A stretch of DNA of 60,011 nt from Thermus hydrothermalis. Its GTDB lineage: Bacteria > Deinococcota > Deinococci > Deinococcales > Thermaceae. Position 1 is the stretch's first letter. Every line of letters begins with the position of its first letter. The position numbers and the translations under genes are program-made. Positions 25,924 through 34,141 of this stretch are shown piece by piece. The stretch spans positions 1 to 60,011 of the forward strand of contig NZ_JAKTNT010000017.1 of NCBI RefSeq assembly GCF_022760925.1. Reading direction: 5' to 3'. The notes beneath the pieces were generated by a model. It was not told where the DNA came from. It was given only the letters and a program-made list of their open reading frames with translations, and did not search any database.

Positions 25924-28146
25924 CACCGCCACCGTCACCCCGTGCCCCCCCTCGTGCGGGGGGGCATCGGCGAAGCTTTCCACCCGCTTGTCCCGCCTTA
26001 GGGCCTCGCGGATGGCCTGGCGCAGGGCTCCCGTGCCCTTGCCGTGGAGGAGGCGCACCGTGGAAAGCCCCAGGGCCCTGGCCTCCTCCAGGGCCTGGTC
26101 CACCTCGAGGAGGGCCTCCTCCACCGTGAGGCCCCGCAAGTCCACCTCCTTGACCTCCCGCTTGGGCTTGGCGAGGAGGGGCTTGGGGGCTTCCCCTTCC
26201 GGCACCGCCTTGAGCTCCTTGGCCTTCAGGCTCATCTTCAGGGGCCCCACCTGGACCAAGGCTTCCTCGCCCCGCACCTCCACCACCCGGCCCCGCTTGC
26301 CCAAGGCGGGCACCTCCACCAGAACCCCAGGGGAAAGCCCCGGCGGGGGCGGGGGAGGGGGGGTCTTTTTGGCGTAGCGGGCCTTGAGCTCCATGAGTTC
26401 CCGTAGGGCGTCCCGCTTGCTCTCGGTCCTCGCCTTTTCCCGGATGGCCTTGAGCTCCGCCTCCACCGCCAGAAGCCTTTCCCGCACCTCGGCCTCCAGG
26501 GCCTTAAGGCGCGCCTCCCGCTCCTTTTGGTAGTCGGCCTCCCGCCTTTCCAGCTCCCGCTTTAGGGCCTCGGCCTGGGCAAGCGCTTCCTCTAGGCGGC
26601 GCTTTTCCTCCTCCAGGCGGAGCCTTTCCCCTTCAAGCCTCTCAAGAAGCGTTTCCAGCCTTCCCCCCTCGGGCAGGATGGCCTCGGCCCGCCGGAGCAC
26701 CGCCTCGGGCAGGGAGAGCCTTCGGGCGATGGCCAAGGCGTAGCTCCGCCCCGGCACCCCCAGGACGAGCTCGTAGGTGGGGCGGAGGGCCTCGAGGTCA
26801 AAGCGCATGGAGGCGTTCTGGATGCCCTCCCGCCCCTGGGCGAAGGCCTTGAGGGGGGAGAGGTGGGTGGTGACCATCCCCTTGACCCCCCGTTCCAAGA
26901 GGGCCTCCAGGATGGCCTGGGAAAGGGCCGCTCCCTCCTCGGGGTCGGTGCCGCTCCCGAGCTCGTCTATGAGGACGAGGCTACTGGGCGTGGCCTCCTC
27001 CAGCATCTCCTTGAGCCGCTTGAGGTGCCCGGCGAAGGTGGAGAGGCTTTCCTGCAGGGACTGCTCGTCCCCAATATCGGCATAGACCCGGTCGGGCCAG
27101 GCGAGGAGGGCCCTCCTGGCCCCCACGAAAAGCCCCGCCTGGGCCATGAGGACCGCCAGGCCCAGGGTCTTGAGGAGGGCGGTCTTCCCCCCCATGTTGG
27201 GGCCGGAGATAAGGATGAGGCGGGTCCCTTCGTCCAGGGCAAAGGAGTTTCTCACCGGGTTTGGGATGAGGGGGTGGAAGGCCTCCACGAGCTCGTAGCG
27301 CTCGCCGAACCGGGGGCGGGCAAGGCCCAGGTCCTTGGCCAGGGCGGCCTGGGCCTGGACAAGGTCCAAAAGGGCCAGGGCCTTCAGGGTTCCCGGCACC
27401 CCTTCGTCCTCCGCTAGGCGCTCGGAGAGCTCCCGCAGGATGCGGTTCACCTCCTCCTCCTCCTTGAGCCTCAGGGCCTGGAGGCGGTTATTGAGCTTCA
27501 CCACGGAAAGGGGCTCTATGAAGAGGGTGGCCCCGGACTCGGACTCGTCCAGGAGGATGCCGGGCACCTTCTGGGCGAAGCCCGCCTTTACCGGCACGCA
27601 GTACCGGTCCCGGCGCAGGGTGACGAAGCGGTCCTGGAAGGCCTCCCGGTGGCGGTCCATGAGGGCGTAGAGGCGGTCCAGAATCTCCTGGCGCAGGGGC
27701 CTAAGCTCCCGGCGGATCTGGAGGAGGTGGGGGCTCGCCTCGTCCTTTACGGCGCCTTCCTCGTCCAGGGCCCGCTTCACCCGCTCCAGGAAGGGGGTGT
27801 GGTCGCCAATGCCCTCGGCCACCTGGCTCAGGGCGTTCTTTAAGGGGAGGAGTTCCCTTCTCAGGGCCATGGCCCCTTCCAGGGCCTGGGCGGCCCTTAG
27901 GAGCTCAGGCCCCGTGAGCCGGCCCCCGGAGAGGGCCTTTTGGTAGGCCTCCCTCAGGGCCCCCGCTTCCGGAAGGGCGTAAGGGTAGCTTTGCGCCTCC
28001 TGGGTGAGCTGGTGGCGGCGTTCCGCCTCCTCCCGGGAAAGGGGGGCGAGAGCTAGGGCGAGCTCCCTCCCCAAGGGGGTCTTGGCCCTCTCCGCCAAGA
28101 GGGCCCGCACGCGGGGAAACTCCAGGACCTCGAGGACGTCCCGCAC
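25912..28146 (-). CDS. mutS2: MutS2 endonuclease/ATPase
   Basis: DNA-binding ATPase with a C-terminal Smr nuclease domain. MutS2 suppresses homologous recombination and, more recently in Bacillus, rescues collided ribosomes. The 744 residues show the MutS core with Walker A 'GPNMGGKTALLKTLG', Walker B 'LVLIDELGSGTDPEEG', a long charged coiled coil (about 500-610), and the Smr domain with 'VDLRGLTVEEALLEVDQAL' and 'LLHGKGTGALRQAI'. It lacks the mismatch-recognition domain. Start is GTG with TATACT (28155-28160) 8 bases upstream. Length equals that of the Thermus enzyme I remember. Confidence 0.95.
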   Translation of the reverse strand: MRDVLEVLEFPRVRALLAERAKTPLGRELALALAPLSREEAERRHQLTQEAQSYPYALPEAGALREAYQKALSGGRLTGPELLRAAQALEGAMALRRELLPLKNALSQVAEGIGDHTPFLERVKRALDEEGAVKDEASPHLLQIRRELRPLRQEILDRLYALMDRHREAFQDRFVTLRRDRYCVPVKAGFAQKVPGILLDESESGATLFIEPLSVVKLNNRLQALRLKEEEEVNRILRELSERLAEDEGVPGTLKALALLDLVQAQAALAKDLGLARPRFGERYELVEAFHPLIPNPVRNSFALDEGTRLILISGPNMGGKTALLKTLGLAVLMAQAGLFVGARRALLAWPDRVYADIGDEQSLQESLSTFAGHLKRLKEMLEEATPSSLVLIDELGSGTDPEEGAALSQAILEALLERGVKGMVTTHLSPLKAFAQGREGIQNASMRFDLEALRPTYELVLGVPGRSYALAIARRLSLPEAVLRRAEAILPEGGRLETLLERLEGERLRLEEEKRRLEEALAQAEALKRELERREADYQKEREARLKALEAEVRERLLAVEAELKAIREKARTESKRDALRELMELKARYAKKTPPPPPPPGLSPGVLVEVPALGKRGRVVEVRGEEALVQVGPLKMSLKAKELKAVPEGEAPKPLLAKPKREVKEVDLRGLTVEEALLEVDQALEEARALGLSTVRLLHGKGTGALRQAIREALRRDKRVESFADAPPHEGGHGVTVAVLRG

Positions 28147-28175
28147 AAAGGAAAAGTATACCCAAAGAGGGTGGG

Positions 28176-28439
28176 TTAGCGCTTAAGGAGGCGGAAAAGG
28201 GTGTAGGCCGCTTGCCCTCCAGGGCCCGCCACCACCTTGAGCCAGGCCCCGATCCGGCCAAGCCGGCCCAGGGGAAGGAGGGAAAGGAGCAGGAAGACGC
28301 CCTCCACCACCTTTTTCCGCTCCTCGGGGGGAAGGTTTTGCCAGCGCGCCCACATCCCCTTTAGCCCCCCTTTGGAGCTTCCCTTAGGAGGGGCCCAGGG
28401 CCTTTTGCGGGGCTTGGGCATCTTGGCCATCCCCCTCAT
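28176..28439 (-). CDS. small basic membrane-associated protein
   Basis: An 87-residue protein with a lysine-, arginine- and proline-rich N-terminus ('KMPKPRKRPWAPPKGSSKGG') and a hydrophobic stretch 'VVEGVFLLLSLLPLGRLGRIGAWL'. No family recognised. Its ATG overlaps the GH13 stop (ATGA), so it is translated from the mal operon message. A link with maltodextrin metabolism is only positional. Confidence 0.55.
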   Translation of the reverse strand: MRGMAKMPKPRKRPWAPPKGSSKGGLKGMWARWQNLPPEERKKVVEGVFLLLSLLPLGRLGRIGAWLKVVAGPGGQAAYTLFRLLKR

Positions 28440-30148
28440 TCTAGGGGTTGGAAGAGGAGGTAGGAGGCCTCCACTTCCCCTTCCACCTCGCTTTCGGTCA
28501 GGAGGTCCACCCCCCGGGGCAAGGCCAGCCGGGCGCCCTCGGGGGCGAAAAAGGCCCAGACCTCCTCACCCCCATACCGCCTCCGGAAGGCCAGGACCCC
28601 CTTGGGGGCGGGAAGGGGTAAAAGGCCTCCTTGGCGCAGGGCGGGGTGGCGCTTCTTAAGGGCGACGAGCCGCTTCAGGAAGGCCTGGATCTCCCGGTTC
28701 CAAAGCCCCTCGTCCCAAGGGAAGGGGGCGCGGCAGTAGGGGTCGCCCCGCCAGAGGCCATAGGGGTTGGGCTGGGAAAGCCCCACCTCGTCCCCGTAGT
28801 AGATGGCGGGGCTTCCCGGGAAGGCGAAGAGGAGGGCGTAGGCCAGCTTGAAGCGCTCCACGTCCCCCCTAAGCCGCCAAAGGGCCCGGGGGATGTCGTG
28901 GGAGGAAACGAAGGTGTACATGGCGTGGCGCACCTGGAGGGGCAGGGCCTGGTAGTGATCCAGGAGGGTCCTAAGGGCATCCTCCGCTTCCACCACCACC
29001 GCCCGGCCGTGCACGTCCCGCCCCGAAAGCCATTCCATCACCGGGTGGGCGAAGCCGGCGTAGTGCATGGCCCCGTCCAGGGTGTGGGCCTTGAGGGTGG
29101 GGGTGGTGTCGTAGGAGAGCTCCCCCAGGACCAAGGCGTCCTCCCGTTCCTCCTTGGCCGCCCGGGCCAGGGCCCTTAGCCACCGGGCGTTCTTGCGGTT
29201 GGTGCCCCCTTCCCCGATGGAGTGGGCCACGTCCAGCCGCCAGCCGTGGGCGAGGCGGAGCCAGTGGCGGATGGGGGCTTTGGGGCTATAGACGAAGCGC
29301 TCCTGGGTGAGGGGGGAGGCGTAGTCCAGTTTGGGCATGTGGCCGAGGCCAAAGAAGCTGGCGTAGGTGCCGTCGGGGTAGAAGGTGAACATGCCCCTTT
29401 CTGGGGCCTCGGGGTTTTCCAGGGCCTTTCGGAACCAAGGGTGGGTGGCCCCCACGTGGTTGTAGACCCCGTCCAGGATTAGCTTCATGCCCCGGGCTTC
29501 CAAGGCTTGGTAAAGGGCCCGCAAGGCCTCTTCCCCGCCCAGGTGGGGGTCCACCTCCAGGTAGTTCTCGGTATCGTAGCGGTGGCTACTGGGGCTTCGG
29601 AAGATGGGGGTGAGGTAGAGGACCTCCACGCCCAGCGCCTCGAGGTAGGGGAGGGCCTCCAAGACCCCATAGAGGTCCCCCCCGTAGAACTCCCAGGCAC
29701 CCTCCTCCCCCGGGGGCTCGTGCCAGGCCTTCTTCCGGATGGGCTTCCCCCCGTAACGCCACGCCCCCTCCTTGGGGGCAAGCTCCGGCCGGCCCTGGCG
29801 GAAGCGGTCGGGGAAGATCTGGTAGTAGACCGCCCCCAGGGCCCAGGCGGGGGGCAAGGGCCCCGCCAGGAGGTGGAAGAAGCGGTCGTAGCGGGGAAGG
29901 CCCTTTTCCAGGCCGTGGCTCCCCAAGTACCCCTCGGGCAAGCGAAAGCAGTAGCGAAAGGGGCTTGTGTGCACGTAGACCTTGGCCTTCAGGCCCCCTT
30001 CCCAAGGCGTCAAGGGCTTTTCGTGAAGCTCCCCGTCCTTCTCAAAGAGGAGAAGCCCTTCCTTCGCCGGGGTTTCCAGGAAAAGCTCCACCTCTTCCCC
30101 CAGGTCCGGGAAAGGAGGGTGGACGTGTTCCAGGTCGTGGCGGTTCAT
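28436..30148 (-). CDS. cytoplasmic GH13 alpha-glucan hydrolase (neopullulanase/cyclomaltodextrinase type)
   Basis: Hydrolyses imported maltodextrins or cyclodextrins. From the ATG at 30148 the protein is 570 residues without a signal peptide. An N-terminal beta domain of about 100 residues precedes the barrel. Barrel motifs are 'DGVYNHVG', 'GWRLDVAHS' (nucleophile Asp), 'LVLGELSYD' (acid/base Glu) and 'FVSSHDIPR' (stabilising Asp; usually NHD, here SHD). 'GVEVLYLTPIFRSPSSHRYDTENYLEVDPHLGG' is typical of the GH13_20 group. The start overlaps the malG stop (ATGA). A longer frame to 30259 exists but lies inside malG. Confidence 0.9.
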   Translation of the reverse strand: MNRHDLEHVHPPFPDLGEEVELFLETPAKEGLLLFEKDGELHEKPLTPWEGGLKAKVYVHTSPFRYCFRLPEGYLGSHGLEKGLPRYDRFFHLLAGPLPPAWALGAVYYQIFPDRFRQGRPELAPKEGAWRYGGKPIRKKAWHEPPGEEGAWEFYGGDLYGVLEALPYLEALGVEVLYLTPIFRSPSSHRYDTENYLEVDPHLGGEEALRALYQALEARGMKLILDGVYNHVGATHPWFRKALENPEAPERGMFTFYPDGTYASFFGLGHMPKLDYASPLTQERFVYSPKAPIRHWLRLAHGWRLDVAHSIGEGGTNRKNARWLRALARAAKEEREDALVLGELSYDTTPTLKAHTLDGAMHYAGFAHPVMEWLSGRDVHGRAVVVEAEDALRTLLDHYQALPLQVRHAMYTFVSSHDIPRALWRLRGDVERFKLAYALLFAFPGSPAIYYGDEVGLSQPNPYGLWRGDPYCRAPFPWDEGLWNREIQAFLKRLVALKKRHPALRQGGLLPLPAPKGVLAFRRRYGGEEVWAFFAPEGARLALPRGVDLLTESEVEGEVEASYLLFQPLE

Positions 30149-31464
30149 TCCTTCACCGCTCCCGCCGTGTAGCCGGAAACGAAGTACTGCTGGAAGCCGT
30201 AGAAGAGGAAGAGGATGGGCAAGGAGCCCAGGACGCTCGCCGCAGCGAAGATGCCCCATTTGGTCTGGAACTGCCCCGTGGTGAAGCTCCTAAGCCCCAC
30301 GCCCACGTTCCAGCTCTCCACCCCCGTGAGCACCAGGTTGGCCAGGACGAACTCCGAGTAGGTGCCCACGAACTGGAGGAGGAAGATGAAGACGAACATG
30401 GGGGCGGAAAGGGGGAGGAGGATCTTCGTGAAGACCTGCCACCGCGTGGCCCCGTCCACCATGGCGGCCTCCTCGAGGCTTGGGCTGATGCTCTCCAGGT
30501 AGCCCTTGTACACCCAGGTGCCGAAGCTGATGATCCCCCCGGAGTAGGCCAGCACCAGGCCGGTGAAGGTGTTCAGGAGGTCCAGCCGGGAAAGCAGGTA
30601 GTAGATGGCCACCAGGGCCAAGAACCCCGGGAACATCTGCACGAAGATGAAGAAGAGGAGCAGAGGGTAGCGCCCGGGCAGGTGGCGGAAGCGGGCGAAG
30701 GCGTAGCCGGCGGTGGCGGTGAGGAGGACCGCCAAAAGCCCCGTGAGCCCGGAGATGAGGAAGGTGTTCCGCACCCAAAGGAGGAACTTGGTTTCCGTCC
30801 CCTGCCCGGTGAACTGCTTGGGGGAGAGGAAGAGGGCGAGGAGGAAGACGAAAAGGGCCAGGGCGAAGAGGAGCCGGCTTTGCCAGAAATCCATCCATTC
30901 CGCTTCCGGTAAGAGGCGGCGGAGGAGGCCGATTAGGGCCACCCCGAGAAGGGAAAGCCCCGCCAGGAGGAGAAGCCCCACCTGGTACGGGTAAAGGACC
31001 ACGCCCTGGACCAAGGCGGCGTAGTTTTCCCAGGAGGGCTCGGGCAGGTAGGGGATCACCTTGGCGTCCAGGAGGAGAAAGCCCGTGTTCGGTCTGCGGA
31101 AGCTGAAGAGGTTGTTGGTGGGGTCAAAGCTCGCCGCCACCACCTGGACCACGGGGTAGTAGACGAGGAGGATGAGGACCCAGAGGAAAAGGTGGGTAAC
31201 CCCTTGCCAGAAAAGGGGCCAGGGGCTCCGCTTTCGCCCCTGGAGGCGGTTGGCGAGGGCGGTGTAGAGGAGGCTATAAAGGAGGAGCAAAACCACGAGG
31301 CCCAAAAGTCCCAAGAGGGCGTAGGCCCACCCGTAGGGCACGAAGACGCTGCCAAAGGCCACCTGCTTGCGGTAAGACCCCTCGTCAAAGAGGCGGTGGG
31401 CCGCAAACCAGTAGGCCCCGTAGAGGGCCAAGCCGGTGAGGAGAAACCCGAGAAGCCGCCGCAT
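30145..31464 (-). CDS. malG: maltose/maltodextrin ABC transporter permease
   Basis: Second membrane subunit of the maltodextrin importer. The 439-residue protein is longer than E. coli MalG because of an N-terminal region with extra helices (about residues 1-130 and 160-230). The C-terminal permease domain is standard. The EAA loop that docks on the ATPase reads 'EEAAMVDGATRWQVFTKILLP'. 'FVQMFPGFLALVAIYYLL' is the usual MalG region. It follows malF without a gap and overlaps the GH13 gene. The MalK-type ATPase is not in the window; such ATPases are often shared and encoded elsewhere. Confidence 0.92.
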   Translation of the reverse strand: MRRLLGFLLTGLALYGAYWFAAHRLFDEGSYRKQVAFGSVFVPYGWAYALLGLLGLVVLLLLYSLLYTALANRLQGRKRSPWPLFWQGVTHLFLWVLILLVYYPVVQVVAASFDPTNNLFSFRRPNTGFLLLDAKVIPYLPEPSWENYAALVQGVVLYPYQVGLLLLAGLSLLGVALIGLLRRLLPEAEWMDFWQSRLLFALALFVFLLALFLSPKQFTGQGTETKFLLWVRNTFLISGLTGLLAVLLTATAGYAFARFRHLPGRYPLLLFFIFVQMFPGFLALVAIYYLLSRLDLLNTFTGLVLAYSGGIISFGTWVYKGYLESISPSLEEAAMVDGATRWQVFTKILLPLSAPMFVFIFLLQFVGTYSEFVLANLVLTGVESWNVGVGLRSFTTGQFQTKWGIFAAASVLGSLPILFLFYGFQQYFVSGYTAGAVKE

Positions 31465-32793
31465 CTACCGTACCTCCCTTAGCGCCCCCGTGAGGCGGAA
31501 GTTCACCAGGCTGATGGCCACGGTGATGGCGAAGATGAGGAGGCTAATGGCCGCCCCCAGGCCGTAGGCCGACTGCCCTTCGGCGCTAAAGGCCGTCTTG
31601 TAGGCCCAGGAGATGAGGATGTCCGTGGCCTGGGCCGTGGCCATCCTTCCCTCCTGGGCGGGACCGCCCCCCGTGAGGAGGTAGATGATGTAGAAGTTGT
31701 TGAAGTTGAAGGCGAAGGAGGAGAGCAGGATGGGCACCATGGGCTTTTCCAGAAGGGGCAGGGTGATGCCCCAAAGGGCCTGCCAGGGGGTGGCCCCGTC
31801 CACTTTGGCCGCCTCGTAAAGCTCGTCGGGGATGGTGGAGAGGGCGCCCAAGGTGGCGGTCATCATGTAGGGGAAGCCCAGCCAAAGGTTCACCAGGAGG
31901 ATGGCCACCTTGGCCCAGTCGGGGTCGTTGAGCCAGGGGATGGGGTAGACGCCCAGGACCCCGAGAAGCCGGTTGATGGCCCCGAAGTTGTAGTTCAAAA
32001 GGGCTACCCAGACCTGCACGGTGATGACCCCGGGCAGGGCCCAGGAGACGATGAGGACCGTGCGGTAGAAGTTGCGAAGCTTTAGGCCCTTGTTGTTCAG
32101 GACAAGGCCCAGGATGAGCCCAAGGAGGGCGTTCAAAACCACGGTGCTCCCGGCGAAAATCACGTTCCACACGAAGACCGGCAGGAGGGCTTGGCTCGCT
32201 TGGGAAAAGATGAAGGCGAAGTTCCTTAGGCCCACGAAGCGGAAGGCGTTCACCTTGGCCACGAACTCCGCCCGGAAGGGAGGGGTGCGGTCCAGGACCA
32301 GGGTGTTCCCCTCCGCCTCCAGGATCCGCGCCCGCCCCCGGTGCCCATCGGCGTAGACCTCCACGGGCTCGCCCTGGCAGGGGTCGCAGCGGAGGGCCTC
32401 GGCCACAGGGGCTTCCAGAACGAGCCTCTGGCCTTCCTGCTCCAGCACCCGGGTTTCCGTGGAACGGTCGGGGAAGCCGTTTTTCTGCCCCGAGTAGTCC
32501 GTGAAGGCCAGGTAGACCGTGAGGCCGATGGGGTAGAGGGTGAAGACCAAAAGGAAGGAGAGGGCGGGCAGGAAGTAATACCAGTCGGAAAGCCAGGGGA
32601 AGAGTCGCCCCAAGACCACGGCCCCCGGCAGGAGGACCAGGAGGGCCAAGGCCAGGATGGTCCAGCCCGGGGGGGCCAGGTAGGCCTCGAGGGCCAGGTA
32701 CCCCAGAATTCCGACCCCCGTGGCCAGGAGGAGGAGGCCCAAAAGGAGCCCTAGGGCCAGGAGGAAACCTTTTAGACCCGGTGGGTGTTTCAT
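31465..32793 (-). CDS. malF: maltose/maltodextrin ABC transporter permease
   Basis: First permease subunit of the importer, about 442 residues from the ATG at 32793. Several N-terminal helices surround a periplasmic segment (about 120-210) with a CxxC-like 'RCDPCQGE'. The permease core with EAA loop 'YEAAKVDGATPWQALWGITLP' ends the protein. The start is set by TATCTT 6 bases upstream (leaderless); the open frame continues another 17 codons but through a terminator hairpin. Downstream malG begins immediately. Confidence 0.92.
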   Translation of the reverse strand: MKHPPGLKGFLLALGLLLGLLLLATGVGILGYLALEAYLAPPGWTILALALLVLLPGAVVLGRLFPWLSDWYYFLPALSFLLVFTLYPIGLTVYLAFTDYSGQKNGFPDRSTETRVLEQEGQRLVLEAPVAEALRCDPCQGEPVEVYADGHRGRARILEAEGNTLVLDRTPPFRAEFVAKVNAFRFVGLRNFAFIFSQASQALLPVFVWNVIFAGSTVVLNALLGLILGLVLNNKGLKLRNFYRTVLIVSWALPGVITVQVWVALLNYNFGAINRLLGVLGVYPIPWLNDPDWAKVAILLVNLWLGFPYMMTATLGALSTIPDELYEAAKVDGATPWQALWGITLPLLEKPMVPILLSSFAFNFNNFYIIYLLTGGGPAQEGRMATAQATDILISWAYKTAFSAEGQSAYGLGAAISLLIFAITVAISLVNFRLTGALREVR

Positions 32794-32799
32794 GGCTAA

Positions 32800-32837
32800 A
32801 AGATACCCCCCACGGGGGAGGATGGTCCCGTGGGGGG
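32800..32837 (-). terminator. malE terminator overlapping the malF promoter
   Basis: Minus strand: CCCCCCACGGG (32827-32837), a 10-base loop, CCCGTGGGGGG (32806-32816), a perfect 11-bp stem, followed at once by TATCTTTT. The hairpin starts 13 bases after the malE stop. The T-rich tail contains TATCTT (32800-32805), which lies 6 bases before the malF ATG and looks like its -10 box. One element can thus trim malE transcripts and re-start transcription for malF. Confidence 0.7.
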
Positions 32838-32850
32838 CGGGCATGGATCC

Positions 32851-34047
32851 TTACTTGCCGATGGCCTTCTTGATCTCGGCCACCATGTCCTCCACGATCT
32901 TCTTCACGTTGGCGTCGGGCCGCTGGATGGCCAGGCTAATGGCGTTCCCCCAGGGGCCCCAGACCTTGCCCATCTCGGGGATGTTGGGCATGGGGGTGCC
33001 CAGGGCGAAGACCTTGGAGAAGCCGGCCACCACCGGGTCTTTCTCCAGGGTCTTGGCGGCGCTCTTGGACACGGGGATGCGCCCACCCGCCCGGTTGAAG
33101 GAGACCAGGTTCTTGCCGGTGATCAGGGTCTTGGCGAAGTTGACGGCGGCGGTCTTGTTCTTGGAGTAGGCGTTCACCACCACGCCCTGGACCCCAAGGA
33201 AGGGCCCCCAGGGGTTCTTGGCCCCGGGCGGGGTGGGGAAGGGGGCGATGCCGAAGTCAATCTTGGCCTTCTTGTAGTCTCCAAGCGCCCAAGGCCCGTT
33301 GATGATCATGGCCAAAGCCCCGTCCTTGAAGGCCCCATCCGCCACGCCGTAGTCCACCCCTTCGGGCACGAGGTTGTAGCGGAAGCGGAGGTCCTTGATG
33401 AATTGGAGCGCCTTCTCCCCCACCTCACCCCCGATGAGGAGCCTGCTCGGGTCCAGGTTGCCCTTAGCGTCCTTGCCGAAGACGTTATCCGCTCCAAAGG
33501 CCTTGAAGAAGCCAAAGTTGAAGTAGGGGTCGCCGATGTTGTAAAGGAAGCCGAAGGTGGAGCCGGTGGTGAGCTTTTGCGCCAGGCTCAAGAACTCTTC
33601 CCAGGTCTTGGGGGCTTCCTTCACGTACTTCTTGTTGTAGATGAGGGCCACGCTCTCGGCGAAGGCGGGCAGGCCCATGAGCTTGCCCCCAAAGGTGAAG
33701 GCCTCCACCGCCACGGGTTGCAGGTCAGCGAGGTAGCTTTGCGTCACGTACTTGCCCATGGGCTCCAGCACCCCCGCCTGGGCCATCTCCCCGAGCCAGT
33801 CGTGGGGGATGGAGACCAAAAGGTCCGCCGCTTGCCCTTGGGGGGCGCCCAGGATGAACTTCTGCTTGATATCCCCGAAGGGGACCTCCACCACCTCCAC
33901 CTTGGTGCCGGAGGTCTTCTCAAAGGCCTGGGCTTGGGCCTTGAGCCATTCCAGTTCGGGGCCGCCAAAGTGGGTCCAGACCTTGATCTTCCCCTGGGCC
34001 AGGGCCAGGGAGAGTCCGAGGGCCAAAACCGCCAAAAGCTTCCTCAT
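32851..34047 (-). CDS. malE: maltose/trehalose-type solute-binding protein
   Basis: Exported binding protein of the maltodextrin importer. The 398 residues begin with a signal peptide ending near 'LALAQG' (residues 1-18, no lipobox). The mature part shows MalE features: 'KIKVWTHFGGPELEWLKAQAQAFEKTSG', 'DLLVSIPHDWLGEMAQAGVLEP', 'LPAFAESVALIYNKKYV' and 'AMIINGPWALGDYKKA'. In Thermus this protein also takes trehalose, sucrose and palatinose. GGAGGTGGG precedes the ATG. It is the first gene of malE-malF-malG-GH13. Confidence 0.94.
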   Translation of the reverse strand: MRKLLAVLALGLSLALAQGKIKVWTHFGGPELEWLKAQAQAFEKTSGTKVEVVEVPFGDIKQKFILGAPQGQAADLLVSIPHDWLGEMAQAGVLEPMGKYVTQSYLADLQPVAVEAFTFGGKLMGLPAFAESVALIYNKKYVKEAPKTWEEFLSLAQKLTTGSTFGFLYNIGDPYFNFGFFKAFGADNVFGKDAKGNLDPSRLLIGGEVGEKALQFIKDLRFRYNLVPEGVDYGVADGAFKDGALAMIINGPWALGDYKKAKIDFGIAPFPTPPGAKNPWGPFLGVQGVVVNAYSKNKTAAVNFAKTLITGKNLVSFNRAGGRIPVSKSAAKTLEKDPVVAGFSKVFALGTPMPNIPEMGKVWGPWGNAISLAIQRPDANVKKIVEDMVAEIKKAIGK

Positions 34048-34141
34048 AATCCCACCTCCGGGCGCGTGGTAGCGTTTCCGCTAAAGGTTTTGTCCGCGCC
34101 CTCCACTTCAAGCATACTCCTTTGGGGAGGGGCGCAAGTCC
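34048..34141 (-). promoter_or_regulatory. malE promoter and leader with GAAA hairpin
   Basis: Minus strand: TATGCT (34111-34116) is the best -10 box, with only a poor TTGCGC 15 bases further up. It predicts a leader of about 58 bases. In the leader TAGCG-GAAA-CGCTA (34070-34083) forms a hairpin closed by a GNRA tetraloop. As DNA the same bases form an inverted repeat that could bind a repressor of the mal genes. Both readings are inference. Confidence 0.5.

Noticed and set aside
30149..30259. Extended start of the GH13 gene
   Set aside because: The extra 37 codons lie inside malG in another phase. The ATG at 30148 overlaps the malG stop, as usual for coupled genes.
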